From contig OZ038466.1 of assembly GCA_964036295.1 (NCBI GenBank), positions 24,108,597 through 24,172,596 on the forward strand: a stretch of 64,000 nt of DNA, given 5' to 3'. This DNA is from Plumapathes pennacea (taxonomy: Eukaryota; Cnidaria; Anthozoa; Antipatharia; Myriopathidae). Positions 36,001-47,666 of this stretch are shown here, piece by piece. Every line of letters starts with the position of its first letter. The first letter of the stretch is position 1. Both the position numbers and the translations under genes were made by a program. The notes under the pieces are model-generated. The model did no database searches and was not told the DNA's origin. It was given only the letters and a program-made list of their open reading frames with translations.

Positions 36001-38824
36001 GATTAGTCACGGAGGAACGCAGGCGCCTATTACAGTCGTCAGGAAAGAAACACTTATAAATTAGATATGGTCAGCGGAGTTCCTCTTTCGCATCGAGCAT
36101 GCGTCTACGGTTGCTTAGAAACAATCTCAACTTGAAAATTGTTTTCAAACCTCTCTGCTCATGTAGGTGACGTCACCAAAATGGCGTCCCGAACAAACCT
36201 TACGTCTGTACAGTGTTACAAAGCGCCAAATTTCTATTTCATACTAAGACTTGAGAATAATTGCTCATTTTTCTCAGTCAATATTCCCGCTCATTTTTGA
36301 TAGTTGCAAAGACTTTGTATTTTTAGTTTTCATCTCTATTCCCCTGTATTTCTTTCACCTTGGGCATGCGCTGAGGTCACTTAGATACCTCGTACTCAGG
36401 CTTTCTCTTTTCATGTAAAGTCTGTTCGGAAGTTCACACGGTGGGTTGGTTTTACTAGAAACTAGTTTGGGCGTCAGGGTTGGGCAAACATAAATATAAC
36501 TGGGTAAATATAACTTTGGAGCTGACCTGCACATGTTGGTATCGAAATTCGTTTCTTTTTTTTTTTTTTTTTTTTTTTTTCCCTCTGCTTTCGTTTCCAT
36601 AAACGCAATAAATACGAAAGGTTCGAGATACAAAAACGAGAGTATCATGACACGACAACACCACGACACAAATACGAACACAAATACAACACAACACAAC
36701 ACAACACAACACAACACAACACAACACAACACAACACAAACGCAAACACAAAGAATACAAACAAAAATACGAAACGAACGTAAACGCGAGTACAAACGAG
36801 CGCACGAATCAGATAAATCGGGCGAGCAAAACAGAATATACAAGTATCTGCTAACCTCCTGTAGCCCAAATGAGTACACGCCTTCAAGGAAATCCTGCAT
36901 GACGCTGTTCGTGGCACACAAAACCGCTCGGTCATTTTCCGCCTTCAAAATCTGAAATGAAATAACACAAAGTTTGTTTCTTTAAAAAATAAAGAATAAT
37001 TTACATGCACTTGAAACACCACGTGATTTTTGTGAAAATTCCTTTAATTTCGTGGAATATTTTACCTGTCCGTCGAGTTTGTCATAAGCTGTGATCTTTA
37101 TCCTAGCTTCTCCTTTGATAGCGTCCATCAGCAAGTCCAACTGGAATCCGACCATGCTGTCGCTTGATGTGGTGGGCGGGACACTAGAGGAAGTACTGTA
37201 TGAAGAAGATACCGTGAGAAGAGAGCGAGAGAATGAACGAAAGAGAACAAGGAATACAGCAAAAAGAGAAAACTAACAAAAAGTGTGCGAAAGACAAAAA
37301 AGAGAATGAAAGAAAGGTAGGAAAAGACGCAAGCAGTGAGCTAACAAAGAAGCAAATACAGTAAGCAGTATGAATAAACAGCAAAAATAGACAGAAAGAA
37401 GTAAAACTCCCAGCGAGCGAACAAATAAACAAGTACGTAGTATGAGAGAAAATAAGCAAACCAGTAAACAAAGGAACAAGCTGAAAGGGTACAATACCAG
37501 ACTCCACTCACTTGAGCGACTGCCGAGATGCAGGAGCTGGGGAGTGGGCTAGTGGCCGTACTGAGGGGGGAGGGAAGGGTGCGCCTTCACCAACAAGAGG
37601 CGGTTGATGATACAGAGCAACAGTGTTCTCCTGGATAAGAAAAAAGTCGAGCGAAATGTAAACAAACTTATAAGCATAAGGACAATAATGACACCCTGGA
37701 TGACTTTGTCTCACCATTCTTGGAAACTTGTACAAGTAATGCTGCTGAGGTTGCGGGTTCAAGAATTCTTCAGAGGAGATGTCTCGCGCGTTCACTAGCC
37801 TCAGATACAACTCAGCCTGCCCTGCCTTAAAACCAAAAATAAGAAAAAGTCAACTTACATAGGCGATGCATATACGTAATGGGAATACCACTGTACAGTT
37901 TGAGCATTCAAAGTCTGTATCCTCTCAGCCAATCAGGAGAGAAAGCAAAACCACCTGTGGTATGATTAACACTGCAGTACTGTAAAATATGCTTTCCTAC
38001 GTTCTCCGTGATTGCTTTGGTTTTGGTTTCAGACCAACGTTTAATGATTCGTTTTATTTCATGAAAAAATCATACAGCAATGCAAAAAAAACGAAATCAC
38101 CACTTCCTTGCTTGCGTGGTCATCGATCTAAACCAAATCACTTGATTGGCCCAGAACTTTGCAAAAATTGCTCGAACCTAAGATTGAGAAAGAAGCTTAG
38201 AAAACGCAAAGGCAACGAAATCAAAACTCCATCGAAACCACCCATGTTTCAAGAAAATCTATAACTCTGACCTGCGAGATCCTGTTCAGCTCGCAAGTGT
38301 TCAGATGGACTTTGATGGGAGAAACTCGTAACGGTATCTTCCATCTTAAAGAGAAAGACAGGAAAATCTTGTTATACAAAGCATCATACTCCTTGTTCAG
38401 AAAAGGAAAAAAAAATTGTCATTAACCCCTTCACTCCAAAGCTTAAAATTCAAATTTTCCCAACCATTTAAGAAGAAATTGTATGAGTAATGTAGTGATA
38501 AATCAGGGTTCAATCAGCAAGTTATTAAATGCCAAGTTCTCCTTACAACATGATATATCTCTGGTGAAAAAATGAAAAGAGAAAACTAAAGTTGATCACT
38601 CTCAGGCTGTAACCCATGAGTTGAAACGCAAAACGGACGTCTTTTCACTCGCTTACCTGCCACTAATAAGCCTACTCGTGGCGTCGAATAAATCTACTTT
38701 GGCCCACCCCCAAGAGAACAGTTTGTCTCGCTCGATACTCTCCTCTGTACTGCTGGCCTGAAGTTCCACAACGAGGCTGAGTGCCTGGGACGGGGCACAG
38801 CTAACATAAAAAAAGACAAGTTCA

Positions 38825-38891
<67 letters not shown>

Positions 38892-41800
38892 CCTTTAGTT
38901 AACTTCGGAGTTTCATCTTAAGTGTCGAGTACAAAGTTAAGTGAAGACAGAAAGACATAGACGGCAAGCACCTGGGAAAAGGATGCTTCATTCCGAAGAC
39001 AGCAGCTCCTCCCGCAGCTACTTGTGGGTAATGTGCTTTGGTGAGAATAGACACGCCGGCACTGGGCAACAACTTTACGTCAGAGAGCACTTCCACTCCC
39101 TCGTATACCCCCGCAGCAATCCTGCACTTGCTGAAGGACGAGGGCATGCCAAGAATGAAGTCCCAAAACACTGCAAAGCCGCCCCTAAAACACAGACAGA
39201 GGAAAAGAGTTATCGGAAGCCGCTTAGGTATCCGTGTGTTGTAAAATGTGAACACAAAATATTCTCGCGGAGAAAGTTACTGTGCAGTTCTGAAATGTCC
39301 GATAGAAAATGTCGAATCTCAACAATGTAACAGTTTTAGAATGGTTAAATAGGGATTTCTTTACGTCAAATTCAATTGATCAACAGGATCAGAGCGTCAG
39401 TCATTTCACTGGTCGAAGGGGTACGAAACACACAAGGGGTCCACTCGTTTCGTTCGTGGAACTTTCTTTCGAAAAGTTTGCTGAACCCGGCCCCGCGTCA
39501 GAGTGTTGGTATAAAACGTACTTTGGGTCATAAGGACTTGGCTGGAAGAGTTTTTCCAGTCCACTTTCAGACATAATGAAGGGCGTTCCCAATCCCTGTA
39601 AACAGAACAACATACAAATATATAAGTACCGACGACACATTTAATAAGAAAGAAAACATAATTTGCATCGGAGTTGCCTCCGGCATGCAGCAAAGGTTGA
39701 ACATCTCTCTTTCATGTCTCGGAGCAGGTACTGTAAAAAAACGTGTACATCACCGCCAATTTGGTAAACCTGTAACTACGGCACGGCACTCCATTGGTCG
39801 AATCCCACAAGCAACAAACCAGTTCAACAAGTTATTAAGTAAGATTTAGTGCACGCGGTTTTTACCACCCCGCGGTCATCAAAATTTTTCAAAAACATTC
39901 ACCACCCCGAATTGACCTATCACTGAGCAACGAAGGGATTTCCATACCTTATTGGTTTCTGGCAAGTCTTGCTCGCCTCTGAGTTCTTTTAATTCCCTTT
40001 TCACTTTCTCGATCTCCGCTTCTTGTTTAAGGATCTCAGATTCTTGTCTCAGTGACACCATTCGTTTCATGTGTTCCTCCTTGAGAAGCTGGTACTCTGG
40101 GTTTATATCTACAAAACGCGCTTTCAATGAGTATAATTTAACAGCAATTTTCACGCCGTTGATTGCCCATGTCTTTTTTATATATTTCTCGGTTCAATTA
40201 TTTTATTAGAACAGGGAAACACTTGGTATTGTAAGGTTTAAAATGCTTCAAGACTGAAAAAAAATTGTTCATTTTCCGCGGTAGAGAGATACAGACATGT
40301 TAGTCAGGGAAAAACCAATGAAGTTGTCTGCCGTGGCGATGGAACCCACAGTGGTTCAGATCTTCATTACGAACTCTGGTCCATCACCACAGACAACTCG
40401 CCCACTAAATCAGTTTAAAAGTTTTGTCCGACGCAATTTAGAACATATGGAAAAATTATACCTGGAGAAAACCTCTTTCTTTCTCTTAGCTGCCTTTCTT
40501 CCTGAAAAGACACAAAAGCGCATGAAAGTCAACCAGTGACACGACGTGCTCCATACATGTATAGCGTCATACAGCAAACTTTCTACTTACCCTAAGCATC
40601 TGTATCTCTTGTTCAAGTCTCTGGTTCGACAATTGGTAAGCCATCAGCTGCTGTTGTACAACTGGATCCACACTAACTGTGATCAAAGAAAGTTTCTCCT
40701 TTCAAACATCTACTCACAGACACGTACTGTAACACAGTATCGTGTAAGATGCGAAGATGCAAAGAAAACGTTAGATTAGCTGAGAGAGCCCCTTTATTTA
40801 TGGTGCTGTTCAGACATAACGTATCTTGATAACTACAAGGACGTTGATGACCTTCGTAAACACTGACTCTGGTGGTCGAGATCAGTAGATCAAAACCTCG
40901 GCCAAACCAAACACTAAAACCCCGCTCTTCAGGAAAGAGGATATTTCAAAGAATGTGTGACATGTGACCAGTTTGATTCCTGGTCGGGAATAGATTTGTG
41001 ACAAAAAAAAAAAAAAAAAAAAAAAAAACGGCAAGTGAAACGACGCAATCAGGACATACACGTACATATAAAATCTGCAAACTGTATCTGACCTGTTTTC
41101 TGCACACTAGGAAATCCCTGTGTTGCGAGTGCCTCTAGTTCCAGGTCCCTGATCTGTGCTAACACCACCGGGTCATTTCCACCTTTCTGGAGATATGACG
41201 ACTTCAAGGCACTGGGAACGAGAAAACATAATCGGTGATCAAGTATGTAAGTCTGTAAGTGAAACAACAAATATCCTAACACTTTTGACCAGGAATCAGA
41301 ATAGAAAAACTAATCACAACAACTCACTTGATTTCACTTAACACGCTTCTCTGTTGTGGATACACTTGAAGAGCTGGAACTGATCCATACAGGGGAAACT
41401 TTGAAGGGACTTGAGCTACAGAATCAGAAAAGAATTATCAACATGCGCAATAGACTGCAGCTTACAGTCGCCCCCTTCCCACCCTATCCTCCCTTTTCAG
41501 TTTTCCCAAGACTAGGTAAATGCCCACCAAAGCAGGAATAGCATTTAAAGCTCTGTGTACAGTGGTGCATGAGTATTACAGTATGAACTAATATTGTAGA
41601 TGAGTCTTTCAATATCAAACTTACAGAGTGCAAGTTCTAAATCCTGTCTTCCAGCATGGGTCCTTGCCCTGCATGTTAGAGGAAAGGCAAGCAATAATTT
41701 GAAAGCCGAGTCGATTTCCTTAAAGCGCAGCAGTATTCATCTTTATTAGCTTTCAGGGGAAGGTTGGGATTGGGTGGAATTTAATACATGAACAAATCAT

Positions 41801-44355
41801 GATTATAATGGTGGTGATGATAATGACATTGATTAATATGATGATGTTGATGACGGTAATAATGATGATGATGACGATGGTGATAATGACAATGGTGGTG
41901 ATGATGATGATCATAATAGAATGATGGCCATTGTACTAGTGTCCAACAGACATTCAACAGAAGTGTCTGATCCTGTACACACCTGGACTGTTCGTAAGAC
42001 TTGTTGGATTCAGCAGGCGACGGAGGAGTCTTGGCTTCTAGCTGCTCCAGCCGTGACAGTGATGCATCATATTCTTTTCTAGGGGTGAAACACGTGATGT
42101 AGAAAAACAGAAAAGAAGAACAAAACAACCCTCACAGTAACAGGCACTACACTACACAGCACCACTCTACCTCTTCACTATACACAATACAGTGTACACT
42201 ACGACACCCTAAAATGCCACAACACGATATCAAACAACATGACACAACATGGCAAGACCAAGACAGACACCCAATATTATAGTCACCTGTGCTGTTTATC
42301 TTTGTAGTCAAGATACTTTTTGAGACCTTCCAGTTCAGCTAATTGTCTTTCCTGGCAAAAAAAAAAAAAAAAAAAAAAACCTAAATCAAAACAGATTGAA
42401 TGATATATTTTAATCCAAACTGTATTCATCCAAAAAGAAACACAAAAAGTTTAAGGGTGCCACTCATGTACGTACAAAAATACACAAATCATACTGTGAT
42501 TATATAGCACCAGTAAACGCCTTCTAGATGCTGGATTACCTTTCACATGCCCACATAAAAGAGGCACAAAAACGCATCTACACCCAGACACATCTGCAAG
42601 CACACACACTCGCACAGTGTACACAGATCGAGACACCAACATTCCCAGCCTGAATGACAGAATCTCCAATACACAGTACTCACTACATTTCCAGTAGAAA
42701 TATCCCGCTTCTGTCTGCTTTTCAGATTCAGAGAGTCCATCCGTTCCTGTATCACTGTGACAAACAACTACCGGTAGTCATTCAGCAGAAAGGTAAAACT
42801 TTACCCTACAGTACATGTAACCCTAATCCTAATCAGTAACCCTAAACCCTTTAACCCTAATTATCCTTGTCACTTTTAATACATATTACTCCAAGTAACC
42901 AACCCCAGGACTACTGTATATTAATTGTAACCAAGCCTTTGAAACAAAGAGTACTGTACCTGATTTCTCTTGTTCCAGTCTCGCATGTCTATCCTTCAGT
43001 TCATCCAGCTGTTCTTGGTGATTTCTGATAAGCTGTCTCACTCTTTCATCAGGACTGATTCCTTGTCTTTGCTCTGCTCGAGTTGTTCTCTGCATCTGTG
43101 GAATAATGTGTGACCAATGAGAAGAGGATTGAGTTGACTTGATGCTTTATCAGCATGACCCATTTATAAACTAACATAAAATCAGCCCCAACCCCCCCCC
43201 CCCCCACATATTCTGTACATGGTTTGATCCATTACACCAGAATGCTCAACCATATTGAGTAATCAGTAAGTTAATAAATTATAATAAATTATAATAAATT
43301 ATAATAAATTATTTCTGCCCTGCACCTTGCTTAGCTGGTTGTTCTTTGTGCTTGCCAACAACAGTTTCTCTTCCAGATCCTTTGAACTCCTTTCCACAGC
43401 ATTTCGGGCTTTTAGAAGCTTCAGCTGTTCAATCTTTATCAACAATAATTACAAAATATATAAATAACATATTAATCCTTTTCATGTCTTTGTTTTAATT
43501 TGGTGGCCTAAAACAATGGTGATAATGATGATTAAGTGGAATTCTGCTCTCTACTGTATGCACAAACCTTAGCTCTTTCCAAGACTGAGAGTCCAGCCAG
43601 GTTATCAGGCGTAGCAGGAGCTGACAGACTCGTCTGTCTTGCCCAGGTCATATCTTTAGGGGACAACTACAGAGGAGAAATGCCATGCATTCTTAATTTA
43701 CTACACTATTACTTACGTAAAACAATTAGTAAAACTCTTCCCCTGAGGCAACCAAAGTCTAACAAATTCCCAGGAGGTTGACACAGGCTGGAATTGACCA
43801 ATTTTCCTTTAAATATAAATATGCGTGATCGACAGCTGTACTGTATTTTTGATACAAACATATGTACACACCTCACTTCTGCAGTAGAGACGTCCAGTTG
43901 GTCTACCTGGAGTGCTGGGAGCTGAAGAGCTGGATGTTAATCTGATGTGAGGCAAAGGCTATGGGGAAAATACACACAGCATACAATTTATACGTCATGA
44001 TAACCAATTTATTACATATACTGATGTGCATGCATGGACAACTGCAGCCACAAACGTGAATAAACATAAATAGATAGTTGCTGATCCTGTACAGTTGTTA
44101 AAGTACATATTAGGTAAGCAGTGTAGCATATAGTTGCTGTACAATAAAATGCTGCGTGCAGTACATGTGCTGATAACTTACAGATTGGGTTGACAAGTAA
44201 CCGTTTTGTCTGGATTGTATTTCAGACGGATCTCCGACTTTTCCTCCAACGCAGAACTTTCTCTTGTGCGTTTCGTACAGCGTCAAACTCTCAAACTTCA
44301 TGTTACATTCTTCACACCTCCAATGCGTCATGTTTGCTTGATCTGTACCAGGCAT
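26135..44355 (-). CDS. CCDC17: CCDC17 orthologue, long form (42 exons, complete)
   Basis: Seen: 42 minus-strand exons join to 4,329 nt (1,442 aa plus stop) in one frame. The N-terminus carries a C2HC zinc-finger-like motif (C14, C17, H30, C35), followed by coiled coils to about residue 450. A segment like human CCDC17 (DPVVLAQIRDLELEA) follows, then SPYDP and FWDFILG blocks, a C2-like beta-rich region (WGWAKVDLFD), and the LRLVNARD motif at about residues 633-640, which matches LRLVNARD of human CCDC17. Human CCDC17 (622 aa) ends shortly after this motif. Here about 800 more residues of beta-rich sequence follow; no domain was recognised there. Known: CCDC17 is poorly studied and is expressed in tissues with motile cilia. 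Intron 22 holds the RSPH1-like gene on the other strand. Confidence 0.9.
27565..27652. repeat. 10-11-bp tandem repeat (GTGGTCGGTAT)
   Basis: About eight imperfect units in a CCDC17 intron. Confidence 0.8.
33961..36064 (+). CDS. RSPH1: RSPH1-like radial spoke head MORN-repeat protein (2 exons)
   Basis: Seen: exon 1 is 33961-34417 and exon 2 is 35775-36064, with a GT-AG intron of 1.36 kb; together they give 248 aa. About six MORN repeats of the Y-x-G-x(7)-G-x-G form run from about residue 15 to 185. They include RHGKGKARLPNGDTYEG, nearly identical to human RSPH1, and a C-terminal QQHGEY motif also found there. The start is the ATG at 33961 (MESDEDL), which gives an acidic N-terminus like the vertebrate protein; the upstream in-frame TTG is ignored. 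The long acidic tail of human RSPH1 (309 aa) is mostly missing. Known: RSPH1 is a radial-spoke-head component of 9+2 axonemes. The whole gene lies within CCDC17 intron 22 on the opposite strand. Confidence 0.92.
36683..36738. repeat. (ACACA)n pentanucleotide microsatellite
   Basis: About eleven ACACA units in CCDC17 intron 22, between the RSPH1-like gene and exon 22. Confidence 0.9.
38827..38889. repeat. (GA)n microsatellite
   Basis: About 62 bp of near-perfect GA dinucleotide in the intron between CCDC17 exons 16 and 17. Confidence 0.95.
40895..41026 (+). repeat. Possible tRNA-derived SINE with poly-A tail
   Basis: A B-box-like motif (AGTTTGATTCC, about 40970) is followed by about 40 bp of unique sequence and a 26-bp poly-A run. 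Lies in a CCDC17 intron. No second copy was found in the window. Confidence 0.3.
42818..42862. repeat. Degenerate CCCTAA-like tract
   Basis: AACCCTAATCCTAATC followed by AACCCTAAACCC and AACCCTAAT units in a CCDC17 intron; telomere-like but imperfect. Confidence 0.6.
43261..43313. repeat. (ATAATAAATT)n repeat
   Basis: Four units of a 10-11-bp AT repeat just downstream of CCDC17 exon 4 in genome order. Confidence 0.85.
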
Positions 44356-45055
44356 GCAGTGATATCTTCACGTTATACAAATATCAGCCTTGCAAGTCTC
44401 TCCGTGTAAAATCTCACCCATCTTGGGAAACATGTAGACATCACATCGAACGTATTTCTTGTTCAATTGCTTCGCGAACCTTCCCGCTCAACTGCTGTCA
44501 AAATAGAACGCTTGTAGAAATATAAATCACAGCAGCAGGGCCTCCTATTGACTTCTGACTAACGTGCGACTAACATACCAGCCAGTGGAGCATACTCAGC
44601 CATTTTGAGATGCTGCATGCATATTTAGGTTGTAAGGAAAAAGCAAACACATTGTTGATAGAAACGATGTTTACAACTGGCCGTGTGAGAGACCTGGGGA
44701 CCTGGTGCGAACTCGTATCCGGGCCCCACGCGGTCTTAAAACCGTAGTGGCAGACACATAGTAACTGGTACGAAAAAAACGAAACTCCAAGTAGGTACTG
44801 TAAGATGTTAGTTTAGTTGTGGCTCATGTGTCCCTTGCCACTACGGCGGTGTTTTTTACACAATAAGTACACGTACAGCAGCAAGGAAACACTCACAGAA
44901 ACAAAGTATGTAAGTTTCAACTTTATTATTCCCGTAATATCGCGATCGTCTAAAGTAAATTTCCCATTACATTCTCACGTCATAAAAGGTAACGCAACGG
45001 GTATCACATGTCACATGACGTGCGCGCAACGTGAGCTCCCTGAGCTGGGGTAAAC
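44356..45055. promoter_or_regulatory. Shared head-to-head intergenic region, CCDC17 and tocopherol-cyclase-like gene
   Basis: The two divergent start codons are 700 bp apart, so promoters and 5' UTRs of both genes must lie here unless an untranslated exon lies further away. No clear TATA box or RFX X-box was found. Bidirectional promoter action is inference from layout only. Confidence 0.45.
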
Positions 45056-46186
45056 ATGACTGCAATGCGCTTGTTCGTGCTTCTGAAGGCTGCAGTCCTC
45101 GTATCTCTGCTTTTTAGACCCTGTGTGTCAAATCAATACGATCCTCATGTCTTTCCCGAAGAAGGTCCATTCGTGGAAGGTTGGTACGCGAGAATCATCG
45201 ACTTCGACTCGAGTCACTCCTTCGGTGTTCTGTTTGGTCGTGTTCTTGCAGCACAAAATGGAACAAAGTACCCCGCAAATATGCTCTCTTTCATCCACAG
45301 CCGTGGGGATGAATCATCCATGGAAAGCTTTCAGGTATTTCCAACCCTGGAAGATATTCTTGTGACTGTGAGAGGCGAGCCTGTTAAAGAAAACCCTGAT
45401 GACGCAACTCCTGCAGATTTTGAGTGGAACATTAAGCCTTATGGCTACTTCAAGACTACTCAGAACAGAACAACCTTTAACTTCACAAATGTCCAAGGGA
45501 TCAGTTTTTCGGGAGAATTTGGTCCTCCACGACCGTGGGGCCCAGGTGGCGTGGGCCCAGAGGGATGGATAGATCATGTACCCTTTCTTCCTCTTCACTG
45601 GTTTGTCTACAGCCTCGGATCCCAAGTGTTGAAGTACCGTTGGATGGATCTTAAGACTGGGGAAGTGATCACTGGGAAAAGTGGTCTGGCTCATCAAGAG
45701 AAAAACTGGGGCAAAGGCTTTCCACCTGCATGGATTTGGGCCGAAGGGGTGAAGGGCCCTTCTGGGGGCTCATTTGCAGTCTCTCTTGGTGTCCTTGACA
45801 TTGCCAAAATTGATATCCCAGCACACCTCATTGGCTATCGCAGTCCAAACTTCAGCTTTGATTTTCGACCAACTAACTCAGTCCTAACAAAATCAATTTC
45901 TGGGTGTACGGGTCAGGTGAATGTTACGGTCACCAGCTTGCTCCACCAAGTTGCCATAGAAATGTCAACAGCGCCATCAACTCTCCAGACATGTCTACTT
46001 GGTCCCACTGAAGTTGGGTTTGCCCCGGTATGCGTGGAAAGCTACACAGCACTGACAAAATTCAAAGTGTACAAGTTGACGACCAGTGGGTATGTATTGG
46101 TAGAGACACAAGTATTCACCGGAGCTGCTCTCGAGTTTGGAGGGGCGTACATCTGCAAGGACAGCAGCCCATGTCCTGGCATCTGA
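45056..46186 (+). CDS. Secreted tocopherol-cyclase-like protein, intronless
   Basis: Seen: one open 376-aa frame. The first about 25 residues form a signal peptide (basic start, LLKAAVLVSLLF core, then CVSN). Family blocks follow: EGWY at 41-44, HWFVYSLGS at 181-189 and EKNWGKGFPPAWIWAE from 215. These match the tocopherol cyclase / VTE1-like family (Pfam PF14249). Known: in plants and cyanobacteria VTE1 closes the chromanol ring of vitamin E; animals do not make tocopherol by that route, so the true substrate is unknown. Several NxT/NxS sites fit a secreted glycoprotein. Cysteines near the C-terminus may form disulphides. The first ATG is used; Met4 is an equally good start. The lack of introns beside intron-rich genes suggests transfer or retrocopying (inference). 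Confidence 0.85.
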   Translation: MTAMRLFVLLKAAVLVSLLFRPCVSNQYDPHVFPEEGPFVEGWYARIIDFDSSHSFGVLFGRVLAAQNGTKYPANMLSFIHSRGDESSMESFQVFPTLEDILVTVRGEPVKENPDDATPADFEWNIKPYGYFKTTQNRTTFNFTNVQGISFSGEFGPPRPWGPGGVGPEGWIDHVPFLPLHWFVYSLGSQVLKYRWMDLKTGEVITGKSGLAHQEKNWGKGFPPAWIWAEGVKGPSGGSFAVSLGVLDIAKIDIPAHLIGYRSPNFSFDFRPTNSVLTKSISGCTGQVNVTVTSLLHQVAIEMSTAPSTLQTCLLGPTEVGFAPVCVESYTALTKFKVYKLTTSGYVLVETQVFTGAALEFGGAYICKDSSPCPGI

Positions 46187-46382
46187 GCATGAGTTTTAAC
46201 CAAAAGTTGGCATAGAAAAAACTGAGCAAGAACAAAAAGTGGGAAAGAGTTTAATACTTTTCACGTTTAATGCTTCCTGTCCCCTTTTCCCTTCGTAGAT
46301 TTTTTTCTGTTCCTCAGTTTATTCATCCGCGACCGCCCAACCGGGTCAACTTCCGGGTTTTTCAACGCACTTAAATGATACC

Positions 46383-46388
46383 AATAAA
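46383..46388 (+). terminator. Polyadenylation signal for the tocopherol-cyclase-like gene
   Basis: An AATAAA on the plus strand, 197 bp past the stop codon. Inference only. Confidence 0.45.
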
Positions 46389-46403
46389 GAAATAACCATC
46401 CAG

Positions 46404-46593
46404 CTTGGTGGGAAAAGAAAAAGGACATCGTTCGCCGTGGGGAGAGTTGCCCGGCTCCCAAGCCATTTCGAGGGCAACCCCGTTTGACACCCGTCTACGT
46501 CCCTCCAAAGCCAAAGTGAATTACATTCCTAAATCCAAATTGAAGGAAATATCAGCGCCTAAATGCCAGCCGACTTGTTATCCATATCCCTGA
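46404..46593 (+). CDS. Possible terminal exon of an unrecognised gene
   Basis: A 62-codon open frame without an internal ATG follows an acceptor-like sequence (ATCCAG at about 46398-46403) and ends in TGA. Codon use looks coding, and the product is basic and Pro-rich (SKAKVNYIPKSKLKEIS, ending CYPYP). No upstream partner exon was identified. It might instead be part of the 3' UTR of the tocopherol-cyclase-like gene. I do not recognise the protein. Confidence 0.25.
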
Positions 46594-46627
46594 ACCACTA
46601 AAATCCGACTTTTGCTCTCAGAGTGCG

Positions 46628-46885
46628 TCAGTGGGCTTGCAAGCTATGATGGCGCCATTCCAAACAGTACTTCTGATTTCTATTTTTAATTGTGACTGTA
46701 ACAGGAGATGTCAGTTGTAACACAATATCCTTGGCGTTTATCTCAAGTGTTGTTTGTTTCAAAGTTCCCTTTACGACTGGAAGAGATGGTCCAGCGGAAA
46801 GGCCGCCTGAAGAGGCGATGATCGGTCCGATTTGCGCGCCCTTTTCGCTGTACATTTTCATTGCACACTGTATTACCAGAAACGT
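46628..46885 (-). CDS. Possible small orphan ORF or terminal exon
   Basis: A minus-strand frame begins with ATG at 46861 and encodes 77 aa; it can extend a few codons to an AG acceptor-like site (AATACAG, near 46885). The residues alternate as in real protein (IGPIIASSGGLSAG, VTVTIKNRNQK). No family was recognised and no upstream exon was found. It converges tail-to-tail with the plus-strand ORF ending at 46593. Confidence 0.25.
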   Translation of the reverse strand, partial: TFLVIQCAMKMYSEKGAQIGPIIASSGGLSAGPSLPVVKGTLKQTTLEINAKDIVLQLTSPVTVTIKNRNQKYCLEWRHHSLQAH

Positions 46886-47666
46886 TCAAAATCATGAATG
46901 CGTGCAAACCAATATGGTTGGGTGACTAAGCTGCAATACTTCCGGAAACCGTCCATCATCATTATAAAAAGGTGTAAATATAAAAACTGTAAACCTCGTC
47001 CAGGATCTTTCTCTAGCGCGGCCTTCCAATTTCTTAAATTTCGCAATGTAAAATGATATTACAAGAGAATGGGTGATGAAAAAAACCGCAGGAGATCGGA
47101 AGGACAATTTGCACTTTCTTTTGCGACGACAGGTTAGTAAAGCTGGATTGTTATTCAAGAAAAGCAACCGTCCAGCTAAGAACACAAGGTATGCCAGCCG
47201 CTCAAAAAGAAAACAAACATTATTAAAAACATAATGATTTTAATTGGTATTGCTACACAAGATTTTACGGCTATTTCCGCCAGGATAAACAAATCCTTCC
47301 TACCTGACAATGGCAGTGATTACACGCGCTCAAGCAAATTAGTTACATGTAGATTAATATCTTAAGTCCATCGTCTAAAAAACTGTGTGATGTTGTACTG
47401 AAACGTGTGGTGCGACACACTGGTGATATTTAAACTAAGTACGTAAATTAAGTACATAATTGCAGGAAAGATCACGAGGGCTATAACAAGACACAATGAA
47501 TCAAAAGCCAAATTATGTAATTCACACAAAACACTATCGTTGTTTTTACTTTGAATAAGAGACCACTTATTGGCATGCTGCAATTTCTTCAATTAAAGTG
47601 TAGCAAATGCAAAACCAAATCAGTTTTGAGAGTCAGTCAATGTACCCCTCTGGACAGCGATGGTAC
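46886..47666. other. Intergenic stretch without a convincing gene
   Basis: AT-rich sequence downstream of the first oxidase gene. Minus-strand ORFs here (for example 46892-47185) have no start, splice or family support. No repeat was recognised. Confidence 0.6.

Larger units (their letters stand above)
33005..36855. other. CCDC17 intron 22, host of the RSPH1-like gene
   Basis: This 3.85-kb intron is far longer than most CCDC17 introns, which are a few hundred bp. Outside the RSPH1 exons it is AT-rich non-coding sequence: the RSPH1 promoter and 5' region (33005-33960), its intron (34418-35774), and 36065-36855. The last stretch contains a poly-T run (36546-36581) and an (ACACA)n pentanucleotide array (about 36683-36738). 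No other gene is seen. Confidence 0.8.
36856..44355 (-). other. CCDC17: CCDC17 coding exons 1-22
   Basis: Exons in transcript order: 44182-44355, 43872-43958, 43568-43666, 43326-43433, 42960-43095, 42687-42754, 42287-42351, 41983-42078, 41625-41668, 41328-41415, 41093-41211, 40591-40676, 40462-40501, 39948-40108, 39522-39595, 38972-39184, 38657-38800, 38272-38344, 37715-37825, 37512-37630, 37066-37183, 36856-36951. This part aligns with human CCDC17 from zinc finger to LVNARD motif. Introns contain a (GA)n tract (38827-38889), an ATG-rich tract (41800-41910) and poly-A or poly-T runs. Confidence 0.88.

Noticed and set aside
36533-36955. 140-aa plus-strand frame
   Set aside because: Made of the poly-T run and the ACACA repeat, antisense to CCDC17 exon 22.
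3868-42862. True telomere remnants at 3868-3960 and 42818-42862
   Set aside because: The TTAGGG/CCCTAA units are degenerate and short, and lie among ordinary repeats or inside a gene intron; a chance or old interstitial origin is more likely.
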